The notes under the pieces are model-generated. The model saw nothing but the letters and a program-made list of their open reading frames with translations, ran no database searches and was not told the DNA's origin. A stretch of 64,000 bases of DNA. Source: Plasmodiophora brassicae. Lineage: Eukaryota > Endomyxa: Phytomyxea > Phytomyxea > Plasmodiophorida. Made by a program: the position numbers and the translations under genes. Positions 10,788 to 21,784 of the stretch are shown here, in pieces. The number at the start of each line of letters is the position of its first letter. The stretch's first letter is position 1. Location: NCBI GenBank assembly GCA_036867785.1, contig CP145413.1, positions 1,302,001-1,366,000 on the forward strand, given 5' to 3'.

Positions 10788-11638
10788 TCAGTTCGTGGAT
10801 GTACGGTGGAACAGCGGTAGTCGCAGGGGGTCATAGAACGGCATCCTCGTTCTCTGGTGTATTCGTACGCGGTCTGCAAGCTCATGCACGTGTTCATCAT
10901 GAACGCCGATTTCAGTGAGGTGCGCCGCCAACTCCAGCAGATATTCTGCATTGGCGCCACTGGGACCTACGCCACAGAGTGCTCAGTACTCGCAGGGCTG
11001 ATCAATCCATCGGCTGGCGACCGTGTGCCCCACTGATCTGCAGGGCCATGTCCTCCAGAGGAGCAGGACCCAGGTAGTGAACGTTGCCCGGCGTGGCCAG
11101 ATATACTAACGCCTGGACGGGGCATGTCAGTTGCCGCCGATACGCAACCCGAACATGGCATACCGACCTGGACGGTCCTATCGCCTTCGCGCAGGACGAC
11201 ATCCAACGATCGAACGTCATATCCATTCTGTTCACGAACACCGAGATAGCTCAGGACACGGTCCCGGTCGTCGTCCTTGATCCGGTAGGCGATGCCCCAG
11301 ACGACGTTGTCAGGTTCGGGGAGCAACGTGACGACCCGACCCGGGCTCTGCTCCGTCCCCCGGTGATCCGTGCTGCCCTGGTAGAACCGGCGCGCCCACC
11401 CCGGCAGGTACCCCCAGCGCCGCTCCACGAACGGGAACGACGGCCGCCAGATCAGGCTCCCGTACCCGAAGATCCAGACGCCGACGCCGCCGACGCCCCC
11501 ATCGCTGCCCAGCGCTCCATCCACCGCCCACTCAGCAGGGCCTCCGTCCATTGTTTTCGCAAACCTTTTGCGCGAAGCCGGTGACGCTTCGTCACGTATC
11601 GCCATGGCGGGCAACAGCAACGGACAGTGCTGCGACAC
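10788..11638 (-). CDS. CHAC2: ChaC-type gamma-glutamylcyclotransferase acting on glutathione
   Basis: Three exons (11168-11638, 11022-11112, 10788-10966) with two 55-bp introns (11113-11167, 10967-11021) give up to 246 aa. The family marks are clear: WIFGYGSLIWRPSFPF (substrate-binding GYGSL loop), YLGVREQNGYDV carrying the catalytic Glu, then LGPAPLEDMALQI and GPSGANAEYLLELA. The enzyme cleaves glutathione into 5-oxoproline and Cys-Gly in the cytosol. The first ATG (11638) adds an N-terminal extension of about 50 residues before the first strand; internal Mets at 11605 or 11551 are alternatives. It diverges from the Ser-rich secreted protein gene, sharing a short upstream region of about 190 bp. 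Confidence 0.87.
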
Positions 11639-11824
11639 CCGACAGCTCCTGAGACATTCGATTTCAGGTTGACTGGCGCTCCCCTCCGCGCGCAGTCACC
11701 AATCTGCGATGATGGTACCCTAACCGTGACGTCAGCGACATCGTGACTCGTATCAGTGTGACGTCAACAGGCACAGGGTCGTCATCCATTGCAGGGGAGA
11801 TTCCATGGTGACCCATTTCATAGC

Positions 11825-12838
11825 ATGAGAGCATTGTCGACGGTGGCGATATGGGTTGCCGCTCTGGCGATCTGCCTGGCGTCGTCGCATTCGCCGACAT
11901 TAGTCAAGGTTGAGTCCGAGTCCACGGCGGGTGCCGCCGATGAAGAGGAGGCGATCCGGCAGATTATCGCCGGCGGTGTCGAGATGAACCAGACCTCGGA
12001 GCGGTCAGGCACGGCCAGAATCCATGTCCCCATGGTTAGAAACGGAACGGAGCGCCCCGTCACCATCGACCTGAAACTTTCGGTCGCCCCCACCAAGGTT
12101 TTGAAGCAGGAAACGACCGAGATCCCTGTCGATGACAGTATCCAGGATGATGGACGTCGCCATGCGGAAAGCGATGTCGAGCGTTCCGGCGCAGGCGAGT
12201 ATTCAAAGAAGCCCCATTTGACGCGATCTCTAGACCGTCTCGCATCGGAAAGTGACGGCGACCTCCGGACTGAGAACCATCAATCGAAGTCGTCTTCGGG
12301 ACATCGGAACGTGTCTTCATCGTCGAACAGGAGACCGAATCACAGTGAATCCGGTGCTACGAAGGGATCCCGCTCGAGGTCATCCGTGGTGCCATCTTCT
12401 TCGGAGAAGTCAGGTCCAAGGTCCCGATCAGGCAAGGCGGATCCGACGAAGGCGAAACGAACCAAGCGCTCCAGCGACGAATCGAACGGGGGCTCGTCGT
12501 CCACGACGACGTCATCGTCAACGTCGAAGCGAAGCGTTGATGTTTGGGTGGCGAGTGATGGGACGATTCTCCAACCGCCGACCTCATCGTCGTCGAGCTC
12601 GACATCAGAATCTGATTCGGTTGAATTTGTATCGTCGAGCCATTCAGGGGGCGCTCTCAAGAAGATGCTGGGATCGAGGTCATCATCAGGTAGTCGTGAT
12701 GCCGCCCTGGTCCCTAATTTGGGCATAACACCCTGCCTGGACATGAAGGACGGTACGCATCTCACGTTTCGAGATCGTTGCTGCATGTGTTCGCTGACAT
12801 ATTTGGCTGCATGTGTAGGGGTATGTCGAGCCCGGTAA
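11825..12838 (+). CDS. secreted Ser/Arg-rich low-complexity protein with Cys-rich end
   Basis: Single exon, 337 aa from the ATG at 11825 (an in-frame ATG at 11789 would bury the signal). The N-terminus MRALSTVAIWVAALAICL is a typical signal sequence. The middle is dominated by Ser, Lys, Arg and Asp/Glu in low-complexity order (for example GSRSRSSVVPSSSEKSG). The last 40 residues hold six cysteines (around CLDMKD, CCMCS, CVGVC). No domain is recognisable. Such architecture is common among secreted mucin-like or matrix proteins of protists; a role at the cell surface or outside the cell is only an inference. Confidence 0.55.
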   Translation: MRALSTVAIWVAALAICLASSHSPTLVKVESESTAGAADEEEAIRQIIAGGVEMNQTSERSGTARIHVPMVRNGTERPVTIDLKLSVAPTKVLKQETTEIPVDDSIQDDGRRHAESDVERSGAGEYSKKPHLTRSLDRLASESDGDLRTENHQSKSSSGHRNVSSSSNRRPNHSESGATKGSRSRSSVVPSSSEKSGPRSRSGKADPTKAKRTKRSSDESNGGSSSTTTSSSTSKRSVDVWVASDGTILQPPTSSSSSSTSESDSVEFVSSSHSGGALKKMLGSRSSSGSRDAALVPNLGITPCLDMKDGTHLTFRDRCCMCSLTYLAACVGVCRAR

Positions 12839-13198
12839 CGTTGGACATTATTATATGCAGCGTATCAGTATGGGTTCCTCTCGGTCTTCGTTACTGGTTG
12901 GGAGGAGGTTATGCAGGCAGCCCCCATTCAAGCAACGTTGGCCACGTTCTACTGATCCGTCGGCCGCAGCGGATGGTGCCGTGTCACACAGACACCGCCG
13001 CCGACAACGCATTCGTTCAGCAGTACGAAATACAACGATATCCAAAGGCGGAAATGTAATCTGTGCTCATCCGCCGGTGTGTCGGAACCGGTCCGCTGCA
13101 CGTGCCGGCATTGTCGATGTTCGTGCGCGCGATCATGCTGCCTGCGTCTATCGGCATTTACCTCGCAGACGTGACGGTTCCCGTGGTTTACCTGGCAC
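12839..13198 (+). other. intergenic region, no supported gene
   Basis: About 360 bp between the Ser-rich protein and DDX51. A short TATA-like stretch (TTATTATATGCAG) lies at its left end. Reading frames here are short and lack family similarity. The 5' part of DDX51 could extend into it. Confidence 0.4.
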
Positions 13199-15385
13199 AT
13201 GTTACGGACTCCGTGGCGGAGACCGCAACGCGCAATGTTCTCCGTAGCACGTTTCGGCCTGGACGCTGCCATCACCTCGTCAACGTGTCCTGTTGCCATA
13301 CTGAGGCGGGCTGTCAGCGATGCTCCTAAGAAGACTCCTGCGAAACGCAGACGTAGTGCCAACGTTAACTGTGATTTGACATCTGCTAATGACGCATTGC
13401 ACCCGGACCGAAAGAAACTTGTTCAATCAGGTACCGCTGATGGAAGTCCTGACCGTGATGACTTGTCTTGCGAGGGCGGTAAGGTTGCCAGTGCTGCTAA
13501 TGCATGCATGAGCCAAGAGGCAGTCGTTAAAAAGTCAAAGAAGACTCGTGGGAGACAGAAAGACAAAGAACTCCACCTACCGGATGAGACAACGCCTGTG
13601 GATAAGCAAGAGACATCCCCGCCCGCTGCCAAGGACACGTTAGACATTGCTGAAACGATGAATCCGCGACCTTCAGATGTGGATATGTCGTGCAACTCAA
13701 ACGAGGTGGCTGAGGATGCGCCAGGACGTGAAGGGGGTCGCCAGGACGAGGAGGATGATGATGAGGATGCGCCTCTGGATTTCAGCCATCGTGTTGCGGT
13801 CCTGCCGAAGCAGGGCGCCGACCCTGTGCCAATGACGGATGTCAATATCGACGAGCGCATCAAATCTACATTGGCGTCCGGGTTTGGCATTCGATCGCTG
13901 TTCGCGCTGCAAGCGTTCCTCATCCCCAGGCTCGAGCAGAACCGCGTACTCGGCATTGATTGCTGTATCACCAGCCCAACCGGTTCCGGCAAATCGCTGT
14001 GCTTTGCTATTCCGATCGTCAATCGTCTTATGCATCGCATCGTTCCACGGCTTCGCGCCCTGGTGGGAACCGTTCGTTGCGCTTCGTTTGGTCAATCTCT
14101 CTAACGTACGTTTGCCTGTAGGTTTTAGTTCCCACTCGAGATCTTGCTGTTCAGCTGCGGGGCGTCTTCGACAAATTGACGTCCGGGCTGGGTCTCACCA
14201 TCGGGATGGCGATCGGCCAACGATCATTCGACCTGGAGCAAGACGAACTGCGATGCGCTGTTGACATTCTTATTGCGACGCCGGGCCGTCTCGCCGACCA
14301 TCTCGAGTATACGGATGGGTTTACGCTGAACGACCTGGAGTACCTCGTTGTCGACGAAGTAGGAACGAACCTTGTCTCCTCATCTGGCATTGCTGCTGAT
14401 TGTTTCGTCCTAGGCCGACCGTCTTCTCGGGCAGCACTTCCACGATTGGCAGGCACTTGTTCGTGACACGCGATCTTCGTCGACGTCCGACATGCAGACA
14501 TTGCTGTTCTCGGCGACGATGTCTTTGAACCCGTTGGCCCTGGATCGCCTGCGTCTGCGGGACCCGGTGTTCTACGCGCGCTCGACCCGTAACGAGTTCG
14601 CGTGCTCGCCGACGTTAACGGAACAGATGATCGTCTGCGAATCACCGTCGGCGAAGGTCGCTGCGCTGATTGCCACCCTTGAGCAACGTCAGGCAGAGCG
14701 GTGTATCGTTTTCACGAGCTCAGTCGAATCAGCACATAACCTGAAGCGCGTGCTCGAACTCTATGGTGTCGCCCACGTGAACGAGTACCATGGCAGTCTG
14801 CCACAACGGCAGCGAACCCTCGCCATTGACAAGTTCCGGAGCAAGCCTGGCGCGGTTCTCGTCTGCAGTGATGCAATGGCGCGTGGCATCGATATCGACG
14901 ACGTCGCGCTGGTCGTCAACTACGACTGCCCCAGGTAACGCGGCAGTCGCCTTCTCCATTCGCGACCGCGTCCCTGATCGACGTTTGGTCAGTTTCCTGA
15001 AAACGTACCTGCATCGTGTTGGGCGTACCGCTCGAGCGAACAAACGTGGGACGGCGATTACGCTGACGCTTCCAAATGAGGTGCGCCTTCATCGTTCACC
15101 GAATCCCGGCCGATCCTAAACGGTGTGCGTGTTCAGGTAAAGGGCTTCAACCGCATGCTGGCGAAGGCCACGAAGAGCGCCGTGCACAAGGTCGACGTCG
15201 ACGCCGACGAGCTGGACGCCATTGTCGCGCAGCTCGACCCCGTCCTGGACGTCTCGCAAGTCCTGTTCCGCGCGGAGCAGGGCAACGCGGTCGACAGGTA
15301 CCGTCGCCTGCGGACGGAACCCGGCGACACGTTGGACGCCATCCGCACCTGGATCGACGGCCGCCTCGCCCGAAAGTCAATATAG
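13199..15385 (+). CDS. DDX51: DEAD-box RNA helicase, DDX51/Dbp6 type
   Basis: Five exons (13199-14062, 14122-14358, 14414-14934, 14993-15080, 15137-15385) with introns of 59, 55, 58 and 56 bp give 652 aa. Helicase motifs appear in order: motif I SPTGSGKS, Ia VPTRDL, ATPGRLADHL, motif II VDEAD (split by intron 2 between E and A), motif III SAT, then IVFTSSVESA, motif V ARGIDID and motif VI HRVGRTARA. The RLRALVLVPT context, GFTLNDLEYLVVDEADRLL and the basic/acidic N-terminal region fit DDX51/Dbp6, a nucleolar helicase needed for 60S subunit assembly. About 220 residues precede the core, rich in Lys and Asp/Glu; the true start may be downstream of the first ATG. Confidence 0.85.
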
Positions 15386-15586
15386 CATTCGACGGGCGGG
15401 GCCCTCTGTACGCAGTGCGCTTCGTGTCTGCAAGTGCCCCCCGGGGTCGGGGCCGGCGGGCTTGAGGGGTCTGGCTGGGGCGAAAGAAACGCCAAAAACA
15501 CGCCGCCGCCCGTCGGCACCGCACGATTTGACCGAATCGTCGTCATTTCGAAAAAAGTCGTTTAGGGGGGAGCGGGACGACGCGCG

Positions 15587-17158
15587 ATGGTGATGGCGCT
15601 GGGCGGCCGGGTCAGGGGCGCTGCGCGATGGCGGCGGGGTGGTGGCCGATGGGCGGCGCGTCGCCTGTCCGGCTCGGCGTCGATGACGGTCGAGTTCGCG
15701 CCGTTCGCCATGCACCGGGTCGAGGGCGCGCCGACGCAGGCGACCGTCACGAAGCAGGACCTGCTGGGGTACTATGACGAGATGCAGGTCATGCGCCGCA
15801 TGGAGATTGTCTGCGATCAGCTGTCGGTTGCGTTTGGCGCGGATTTGCGGGGCGCGATCTGATGGGCCGAGTCCAGGTACAAGACGCGATTGATCCGCGG
15901 CTTCTGTCACCTGTACGACGGCCAGGAAGCGATAGCGATGGGCCTCCGATCCGGTATTTACCACGTGTCGCGCTGTTTAACCCGTATTTGGGAAACAGCG
16001 CTCTCTGACTCGCGTTGGTAGGCCTTCACAAGGACGATTACGTCATATCTGCGTATCGCGATCACGCTCTGCAATACGCGGCCGGTGAGCGCAGCGCAGC
16101 GGTTCGGCAAGCGTTTCACTCTGTAACCGGGCATCTGCAGGCGACACGCTCGAATCGATTATGGCCGAGCTGCTTGGCAAATCAACGGGATGTTCGAAAG
16201 GCAAGGGCGGCTCGATGCACCTGTACTACCCGAAGGGATACTTCGGCTTCTACGGTGGCAACGGCATCGTCGGGGCGCAGGTTCGTCAACGACAGTGCTG
16301 TATTGTCGGTACAGCTAAGATCGGCGGGTACAGGTCCCGCTTGGCGCCGGGCTAGCGTTTGAAGCAAAGTACAGAGACAACAAGCGTGTTGCGGTGGCCA
16401 TGTAGGGCAGTCGCAAACAATCGGAACAACGTTGTGTCCCGCTGATTTCGCCCCCAAGGTATGGTGATGGCGCCGCCAACCAAGGACAACTGTTTGAGGC
16501 CGCCAACATGGCCGCCCTGTGGGACCTGCCGCTCATACTGATGTGCGAGAACAACCAATACGGGTACGTTCCCTCAGACGCATGGCGTCGTCAGGGTTTG
16601 AACCCTGGTCCAGGATGGGCACGGCAACATCACGGGCCAGCGCGTCTCCTGATTTCTACACTCGTGGCGACTTCATTCCTGGTATCAAAGTGGATGGCAT
16701 GGACGTAGTTGCAGCGCGGGAGGCTGTCAAGTGGGCTGCTGACTACTGTCGTGCCGGCAACGGTATGTCCCGTTCGAAACGTTGCGCTATCATCGTCAGT
16801 ATCGAAGGGGGCGGACGTAGGACCAATGTTCATCGAGATGAAGACGTATCGGTACCATGGGCATTCCATGTCCGACCCCGGCGTATCGTACCGTTCCCGC
16901 GATGAAGTCGCAAGCATGCGACAGGAGCGGGACTGCATCGGCAAAGTGAAACGCATGCTGCTCGAGAACGAGTGGGCCACGGAAGCTGACCTGAAGGCGA
17001 TCGACAAGAAGAATAAGGCTCGCGTTGACAAGGCCGTCGAGTTCGCCAAGGAATCGAAAGAACTGCCGCCAGAGGAACTCTTCACCGACATCTACGAGTT
17101 CGGCCCACCCAAATTCGTCAGGTATCCCGATCTCGTCAACAGCAAACACTTCTCCTAA
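15587..17158 (+). CDS. PDHA1: pyruvate dehydrogenase E1 component subunit alpha, mitochondrial
   Basis: Eight exons (15587-15822, 15877-15953, 16022-16084, 16141-16280, 16334-16401, 16459-16563, 16614-16762, 16821-17158) with introns of 50-68 bp give 391 aa, the usual length. The thiamine diphosphate motif is present ([18 protein letters not shown] to CENNQYG), as are GGSMH and the phosphorylation loop [12 protein letters not shown] followed by YRSRDEV. The N-terminus is rich in Arg, Ala and Ser without acidic residues, as expected for a mitochondrial presequence. With E1-beta it decarboxylates pyruvate and passes the acetyl group to E2 in the matrix. The intron at 16402-16458 ends in AAG, a rarer acceptor. 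Confidence 0.92.
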
Positions 17159-18032
17159 CAATACAGGAAGTCTGCAGCAGGGACGATTTGCCCACACGTG
17201 CCAGTAGGGAACTCGTGATGGCGGTTCACAATTCTTTGACGATCCGATGCTGTCAACTACGTAACGACCGGGGCTAGGGGAACCTGGGACGTCCCAGGTT
17301 TCGCGTCTAGGGCTCAGTCGACTGAGTACTGGCACTACCTACATAGACGCGTTTGAATTGCCCTCAAACCCGTCCCAGCTTTGAACAGATCTGAATGTAC
17401 TTGAGGCCGGCAATGCGGCAAGGCACACCCGACCAGAAGAACTGCACGTCGTCTGAAGACATCATTATCGCCAAAGCCAAGTTCTCGGGATGCACGAGCA
17501 AGGCGCTGGCCGAATCCCACTCTGGCTCTCGTGTTGGCCGAGTTCAGAAATGGAATTAGTCCGCCGTTCCCCAGACCAGAATTCGGCGTCAGTGAAGCAA
17601 TCGCTCAACATGGCTCGACATACGTACATGACTATTAAGGTGCAGAACCCGATTATGACGCCGTCAGTGCTGCCGGCGGTCGATGCATCGACCCTTGCTA
17701 CGTTCTTGGCCCTGAGTAATCGACCGGAAGAAGGCGACACGATTGAGGTTCAGAATGGCCGAATCGACAACTCTCCAAACCCTGAAACGCTTTTATCAAA
17801 CGATCGTCGATATAGTTTACGACATATACATTGATGATTGCGATACATCGATGATCGCCTGTCAAATGCGTTTCAGGGCTTCGAGAGTAGTCGGTTAGGC
17901 AGTTCTTAACTTATCGACAAGTTCATGCGATGTGAAACGCCTGACAACATCATACGAGCAGCAGCACACCCTTCTGGCGCAGAGTGAAGCCAGGCGTCTT
18001 CGCACGTTGCTGTTAGATAACGTAGACGTTGG
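17159..18032 (+). other. gene-free stretch with palindromes, left of the nested transposon
   Basis: No gene is supported. A perfect 20-bp palindrome lies at 17281-17300 and a 14-bp one (CTCAGTCGACTGAG) at 17313-17326. An 11-bp inverted repeat (CCCTGAAACGC at 17780, its complement at 17868) brackets an AT-rich stretch. The right end abuts the hAT target duplication. Confidence 0.5.
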
Positions 18033-18146
18033 CAAGGTTTCAGACCTTCTACAACTAAACCAACGGAACAACTATTAGTTAATTAAACTGCTTTAGTTGG
18101 GCTAGTTGTGCAAGAAAGAGGCCGTCAGAATTTGAAGTTAACTACC

Positions 18147-20205
18147 TACCCGTAAACTTCGATGCGCTGTACCCAGCAATGTCAAAAAAAATTATGCAGT
18201 GATGTAAGGTTTTGTTTAATTTTTTGCCCGAACATGCGGCGTTTTTTTTGGGTGGGGTGCGAGCTGCAGACTTCCGAGCCGGGCGGAACATTTAAACCAT
18301 TGCCGCCTCAGGCGTTCGCATCGACCGCGATGCACTCCCGCCAGTCCATAACGAACGCCGACAAGCTGGCCATTTTGATGTGCTGGCGCCGCGCATCAGT
18401 ACAAGGTACATCGTTGCATAACTTCGCCGATGCCAATGGCGTTGCACCCAGTCAAATCCGACGGTGGAAGAAACTGGAGACGCGCCTAAGTCAATCGCGC
18501 CCCGATGCAACAACGATTTCTCGTGGTCGGGCGCCTACGTTCACAGAGCAAGAAGAAGACGATCTGCTTCGGTGGATCTTTGATAGACGCGACGCAGGGA
18601 TAGGTACTACCTTCAACTACGCCCGCATTTCGTTGTAGTGGAACTCATAGAACCTTCGTCTAGGAATATCGTTAAATAGCCTCAAACAGTATGCTTGTGA
18701 AATGTTTTCGGGGCTTAAGGAAAAGTCTACTAGCGCCAAGGAGTCGACGCTAAGGCGTTTCTTAAAAAGGCATCGTCTAACGACGCGTGTATGCACGCAC
18801 TCCTCGTCTGTCGGGCCAGAGCAAGAACGGCGTCTGGCGGGAACCTTCATGGCTTCCATCGTACCGCGTATTGCCAGCCTCGACAAGAGGCTGATCATCA
18901 ATATGGATGAGACGGCAGTCTTCTTTGACATGTCTCGAAACCGGACGATCGATCGTGTCGGCGCGAGGCATGTCAACATGCGCAAGACATCGTCGTCGAC
19001 GCTCAGGGTCACTGTAGCAGTAGCCGTTACTGCCAGTGGTTCGATTCTTCGGCCTATGATCATTTTCAAAGGTCAGCCTCAGGGCCGCATCGCGACACGC
19101 GAGCTGCCGGAATATCCGCCTGGCAGCGAATACGCGTGCCAGCCGCACGCTTGGATGGATGGCGCTACTATGCAACAATGGGTTAAGAAGGTATCGCCTT
19201 CAGTATGGCACGATCATTGAACTAACAGAGTTTAACAGTGTCTACAACCGTACATTGCGAGTGTGCCTGTTGAGGCTCAAAGTCCTGTATTGCTTCTGGA
19301 TTCTTTCCGATGCCACGTTATGGCACCAGTGCTGTTGAGCATCAACAGTATTGGCGTCCAGGTGGAGCATGTTCCCAGCCATTGCACCGCACTCGTTCAG
19401 CCGATCGACGTGGGTGTCAACCGATCATTTAAGTCACGAATCCGGGATCAATGGGAGCATTGGTTACTGGAAAAGCCCATCGGTGACCCGTTGGATCCAC
19501 CAACACGTCCTCAAGTGGCATCGTGGATAATCCGATCGTTGCAAGAGCTATCGCCTGATGTGATCCGGAGGTCATGGCGTAGCCATGATTTTCCCTACTT
19601 TACAGATACCGAATAAACAATAGATGGCGTTACAGCAGGATACAACGTGCCATGCCGCCATGGCGATGCGACCGTCGACGGTCGTACACATTGTCAGAGC
19701 GAGAGTACAATTCGACAACTCTTGCAAGTCGGTTGTCGAATCGGTTGGCTCTCGCAATGTAATGACGGGGCAGGAATCCCACCAAACATTGATCAGAACC
19801 GTTCCTCACACGATAAACGGCAATTGCCGTCTCGGTGTTGCCCGCATCTGGGGATATCATTGTCGTTAAATCGTCGACGAATTAGGGATGACTTACCATT
19901 AATGATTTGAACAATACGCAACCGGACAATGCTGTCTGGTTCCAGGACAGACCCGCACACGGTGTGCTCTTGACAGCAGCGTCCACGGTTGCCGATCTCG
20001 ATCCCTACAATCTCAACATGGACGGACGACATCGCCGGTCAGCTGTCGGATCGGGACCATGCTGTGGTTGCGACCTTGAAATTCGGGCCTGATATGATGT
20101 CGAGCTGACTGGCCCTCGTAGTCGGTGGTCGCAAAAAAGTTCGAAGCCTTTTTTGGACAGGGGGGCACAGGATGCGCTAGGCACAGCGCATCGAAGTTTA
20201 CGGTA
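18147..20205. mobile_element. pogo/Tigger-like element nested in the hAT element
   Basis: Inverted repeats of 28 bp with two mismatches (18150-18177 and 20176-20203, sharing CCGTAAACTTCGATGCGCTG) are each flanked by TA (18147-18148, 20204-20205), the target duplication expected for Tc1/mariner-pogo elements. The left end has one extra C next to the TA. Between them lies one complete DDE transposase gene (18330-19616) and about 580 bp of downstream non-coding sequence. Insertion into the hAT element must have come after the hAT arrived or while it moved. Confidence 0.8.
18330..19616 (+). CDS. pogo/Tigger-like DDE transposase (CENP-B/jerky-related DDE_1 type)
   Basis: Three exons (18330-18634, 18680-19190, 19239-19616), introns of 45 and 48 bp, 397 aa. 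The N-terminus contains a helix-turn-helix-like region (NADKLAILMCWRRA, then VAPSQIRRWKK). A second DNA-binding part (STLRRFLKRHRLTTR) precedes the catalytic core. The acidic triad is visible: Asp in NMDETAVFFD, Asp in LLLDSFRCH and Asp in VQPIDVGVNRSFK. The spacing and the QPIDVGVN-x-x-F motif are those of pogo/Tigger transposases. No stop or frameshift interrupts it, so the protein may still be made. It is enclosed by matching TIRs and TA target sites. Confidence 0.85.
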
Positions 20206-20289
20206 TAGTTGTGCGACAACTGCGTCCCTGTAGTTGTCCCCAAAGTCTGCGGATGCCGTGGGCCCGTGGCCTTCTTGTCTCTTCATGCA

Positions 20290-21070
20290 GGAAATGGCCG
20301 ACCTCTAATACCAGGGCGAACACAGCGATGGCGATGACGGCATCATCGTCGTCAATGATGGCGTCATTGTCAACATTGACGAGGAATAGGCCGAAGAGAT
20401 CGTAGAGGATGCCGGGGACGACGTCGTGGGGGCGTGAATCCAGGCCTTCGTCAAGCACACCAACTTCCCGAAGCAGATCAAGGGCGCCAAGCTGAAGCCC
20501 CTCGCCCGCAAATCGTCGTCACTGCTGAACCAATGTGGTGTCCGTCTCGTCGACCAGCATACCGTAGAATGATTCATCTGTCTACTCGAGCCGTGCTACG
20601 ACGTGGACACGCCGGTCGACATCACGGGCACCAAGGCCGGCACGTCCAACGCGACGAAGCACCTCAAGTCGGCGCACGGCGTTGAGCCGTCCAAGACGTT
20701 GGCACACAACCGTCGCATGTCCGCGCTCCAGGAGTAGATGCACGTGTCGAATCCGGCGTTCAAGAAGGATCCGGAACGTTGGTTCCAGGTAGAGGCTCCT
20801 GACGCTTCACCCATTCCATTCGCGGCGATTGACACGCTCCTACTCAGGTGCAGGTCGGGGCGTGGTCAGCCGAGCGTTCCAGACCGACCGCTGGCGGCTG
20901 CTCGCCAAACAGGTGCCGGTCGGCCCGGGCGGCATGAAGTCCATCAACGTCCAGAAGCATCACGTTGAGCTGTACGTAACCGTGAAGAAGAAGATCTTGT
21001 CGGCAATCGCTGAGGCTCGCGACTGGTTCTGTATCCCATTCATTTCGCTCAACCTTGCCGTGATAAAGAG
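20290..21070 (+). pseudogene. decayed hAT transposase with BED-like zinc finger
   Basis: One plus-strand frame can be followed through several stops. It contains an acidic start, then IQAFVKHTNFPKQI, then CLLEPC followed by TGTKAGTSNATKHLKSAH, a BED finger arrangement (C-x4-C ... H-x4-H). After a frame change come FQTDRWRLLAKQVPV and HHVELYVTVKKKILSAI, then WFCIPFISLNLAVIKS, which resembles the region where hAT transposases begin their catalytic fold. The rest of the transposase is missing; the sequence runs into an inverted copy of itself at 21076. It is certainly not functional. Confidence 0.65.
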
Positions 21071-21229
21071 CAACACCAGTCGCGAGCCTCAGCGATTGCC
21101 GACAAGATCTTCTTCTTCACGGTTACGTACAGCTCAACGTGATGCTTCTGGACGTTGATGGACTTCATGCCGCCCGGCCCGATCGGCAACTGTTTGGCGA
21201 GCAGCCGCCAGCGGTCGGTCTGGAACGCT
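20873..21229. repeat. 154-bp inverted repeat with 49-bp spacer
   Basis: Bases 20873-21026 and 21076-21229 are reverse complements with about three mismatches; the spacer is 21027-21075. The left arm is part of the decayed hAT coding sequence, so the right arm is an inverted duplicate of it. Transcription through it would give a long, nearly perfect hairpin. Confidence 0.9.
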
Positions 21230-21466
21230 ATATGGTATCGACTGCCCGGCTGACGTCGCCCCGATCTATTTTTATGTAGTTAACACAGATAACTTTGTAG
21301 TTGTAGAAGGTCTGCAAGGTTTGCGAGAGCAATATAATGTTCTGAACGAAGCAATAATGGTCATGTTCAGCGACACGTTGCACGATGGAATCGAACAAGT
21401 TCGCCGATAGTGTTTATAATCATGAATGGGACTTGGTCCCCGCTACCCGGCAAGAAGAAGCGAGGC

Positions 21467-21763
21467 TTAGGGCGCAGGCGGTTCTTGTTGGCGGCGCGTA
21501 CAGGTCTCTCCCCGCGTGATGTTCTGCTCAGACGTGCGACGCTGACTCTGGACATGTTGATAAAGGAGCAACAGCGGGACCACGACATCCATATCATCAT
21601 CGTCGTCGTCGTCGCTGAACGAGAGTATGGACGACATTAATAGGAACTCGTCAGACTCGTCAGATGACTCCATGCGCCACGTCCCGTTTACGGAATGAAC
21701 GGTGTCTCGGACCCCGCTGGGAGCCTGCACCCGTAAAGATACCCTTCTGATGGCGATTGCCAA
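21467..21763 (-). CDS. small acidic hypothetical ORF
   Basis: A minus-strand frame of up to 98 codons contains an Asp run (SDDDDDDDMDVVVPLLLLYQ). No family is recognised and there is no supporting neighbour. It lies between the transposon and CDK20 and could be a 3' extension of neither. It may not be a gene. Confidence 0.2.
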   Translation of the reverse strand: MAIAIRRVSLRVQAPSGVRDTVHSVNGTWRMESSDESDEFLLMSSILSFSDDDDDDDMDVVVPLLLLYQHVQSQRRTSEQNITRGETCTRRQQEPPAP

Positions 21764-21784
21764 CAGCGAACGTAGTCGCCTGGT

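Larger units (their letters stand above)
18041..21314. mobile_element. hAT-type transposon, 3274 bp, with 17-bp TIRs and 8-bp target duplication
   Basis: The element begins CAGACCTTCTACAACTA (18041-18057) and ends with the exact reverse complement (21298-21314). Immediately outside both ends is the same 8-mer CAAGGTTT (18033-18040 and 21315-21322). An 8-bp duplication with CAG-starting termini is characteristic of hAT elements. The right half contains a decayed hAT transposase reading frame, which agrees with the ends. The left arm is interrupted by a second, unrelated transposon (18147-20205), leaving about 106 bp of hAT sequence on the left. The perfect ends suggest a fairly recent insertion, although the transposase carries several stops, so it was probably mobilised in trans. 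Confidence 0.85.

Noticed and set aside
10860-11036. Plus-strand exon reading YSYAVCKLMHVFIMNADFSE
   Set aside because: It first looked real, but the opposite strand encodes the conserved ChaC C-terminus (GPSGANAEYLLELA), which explains the open frame.
20204-21314. The right half of the hAT element as a working transposase
   Set aside because: Several in-frame stops, a frame change and an inverted duplication replace the catalytic region.
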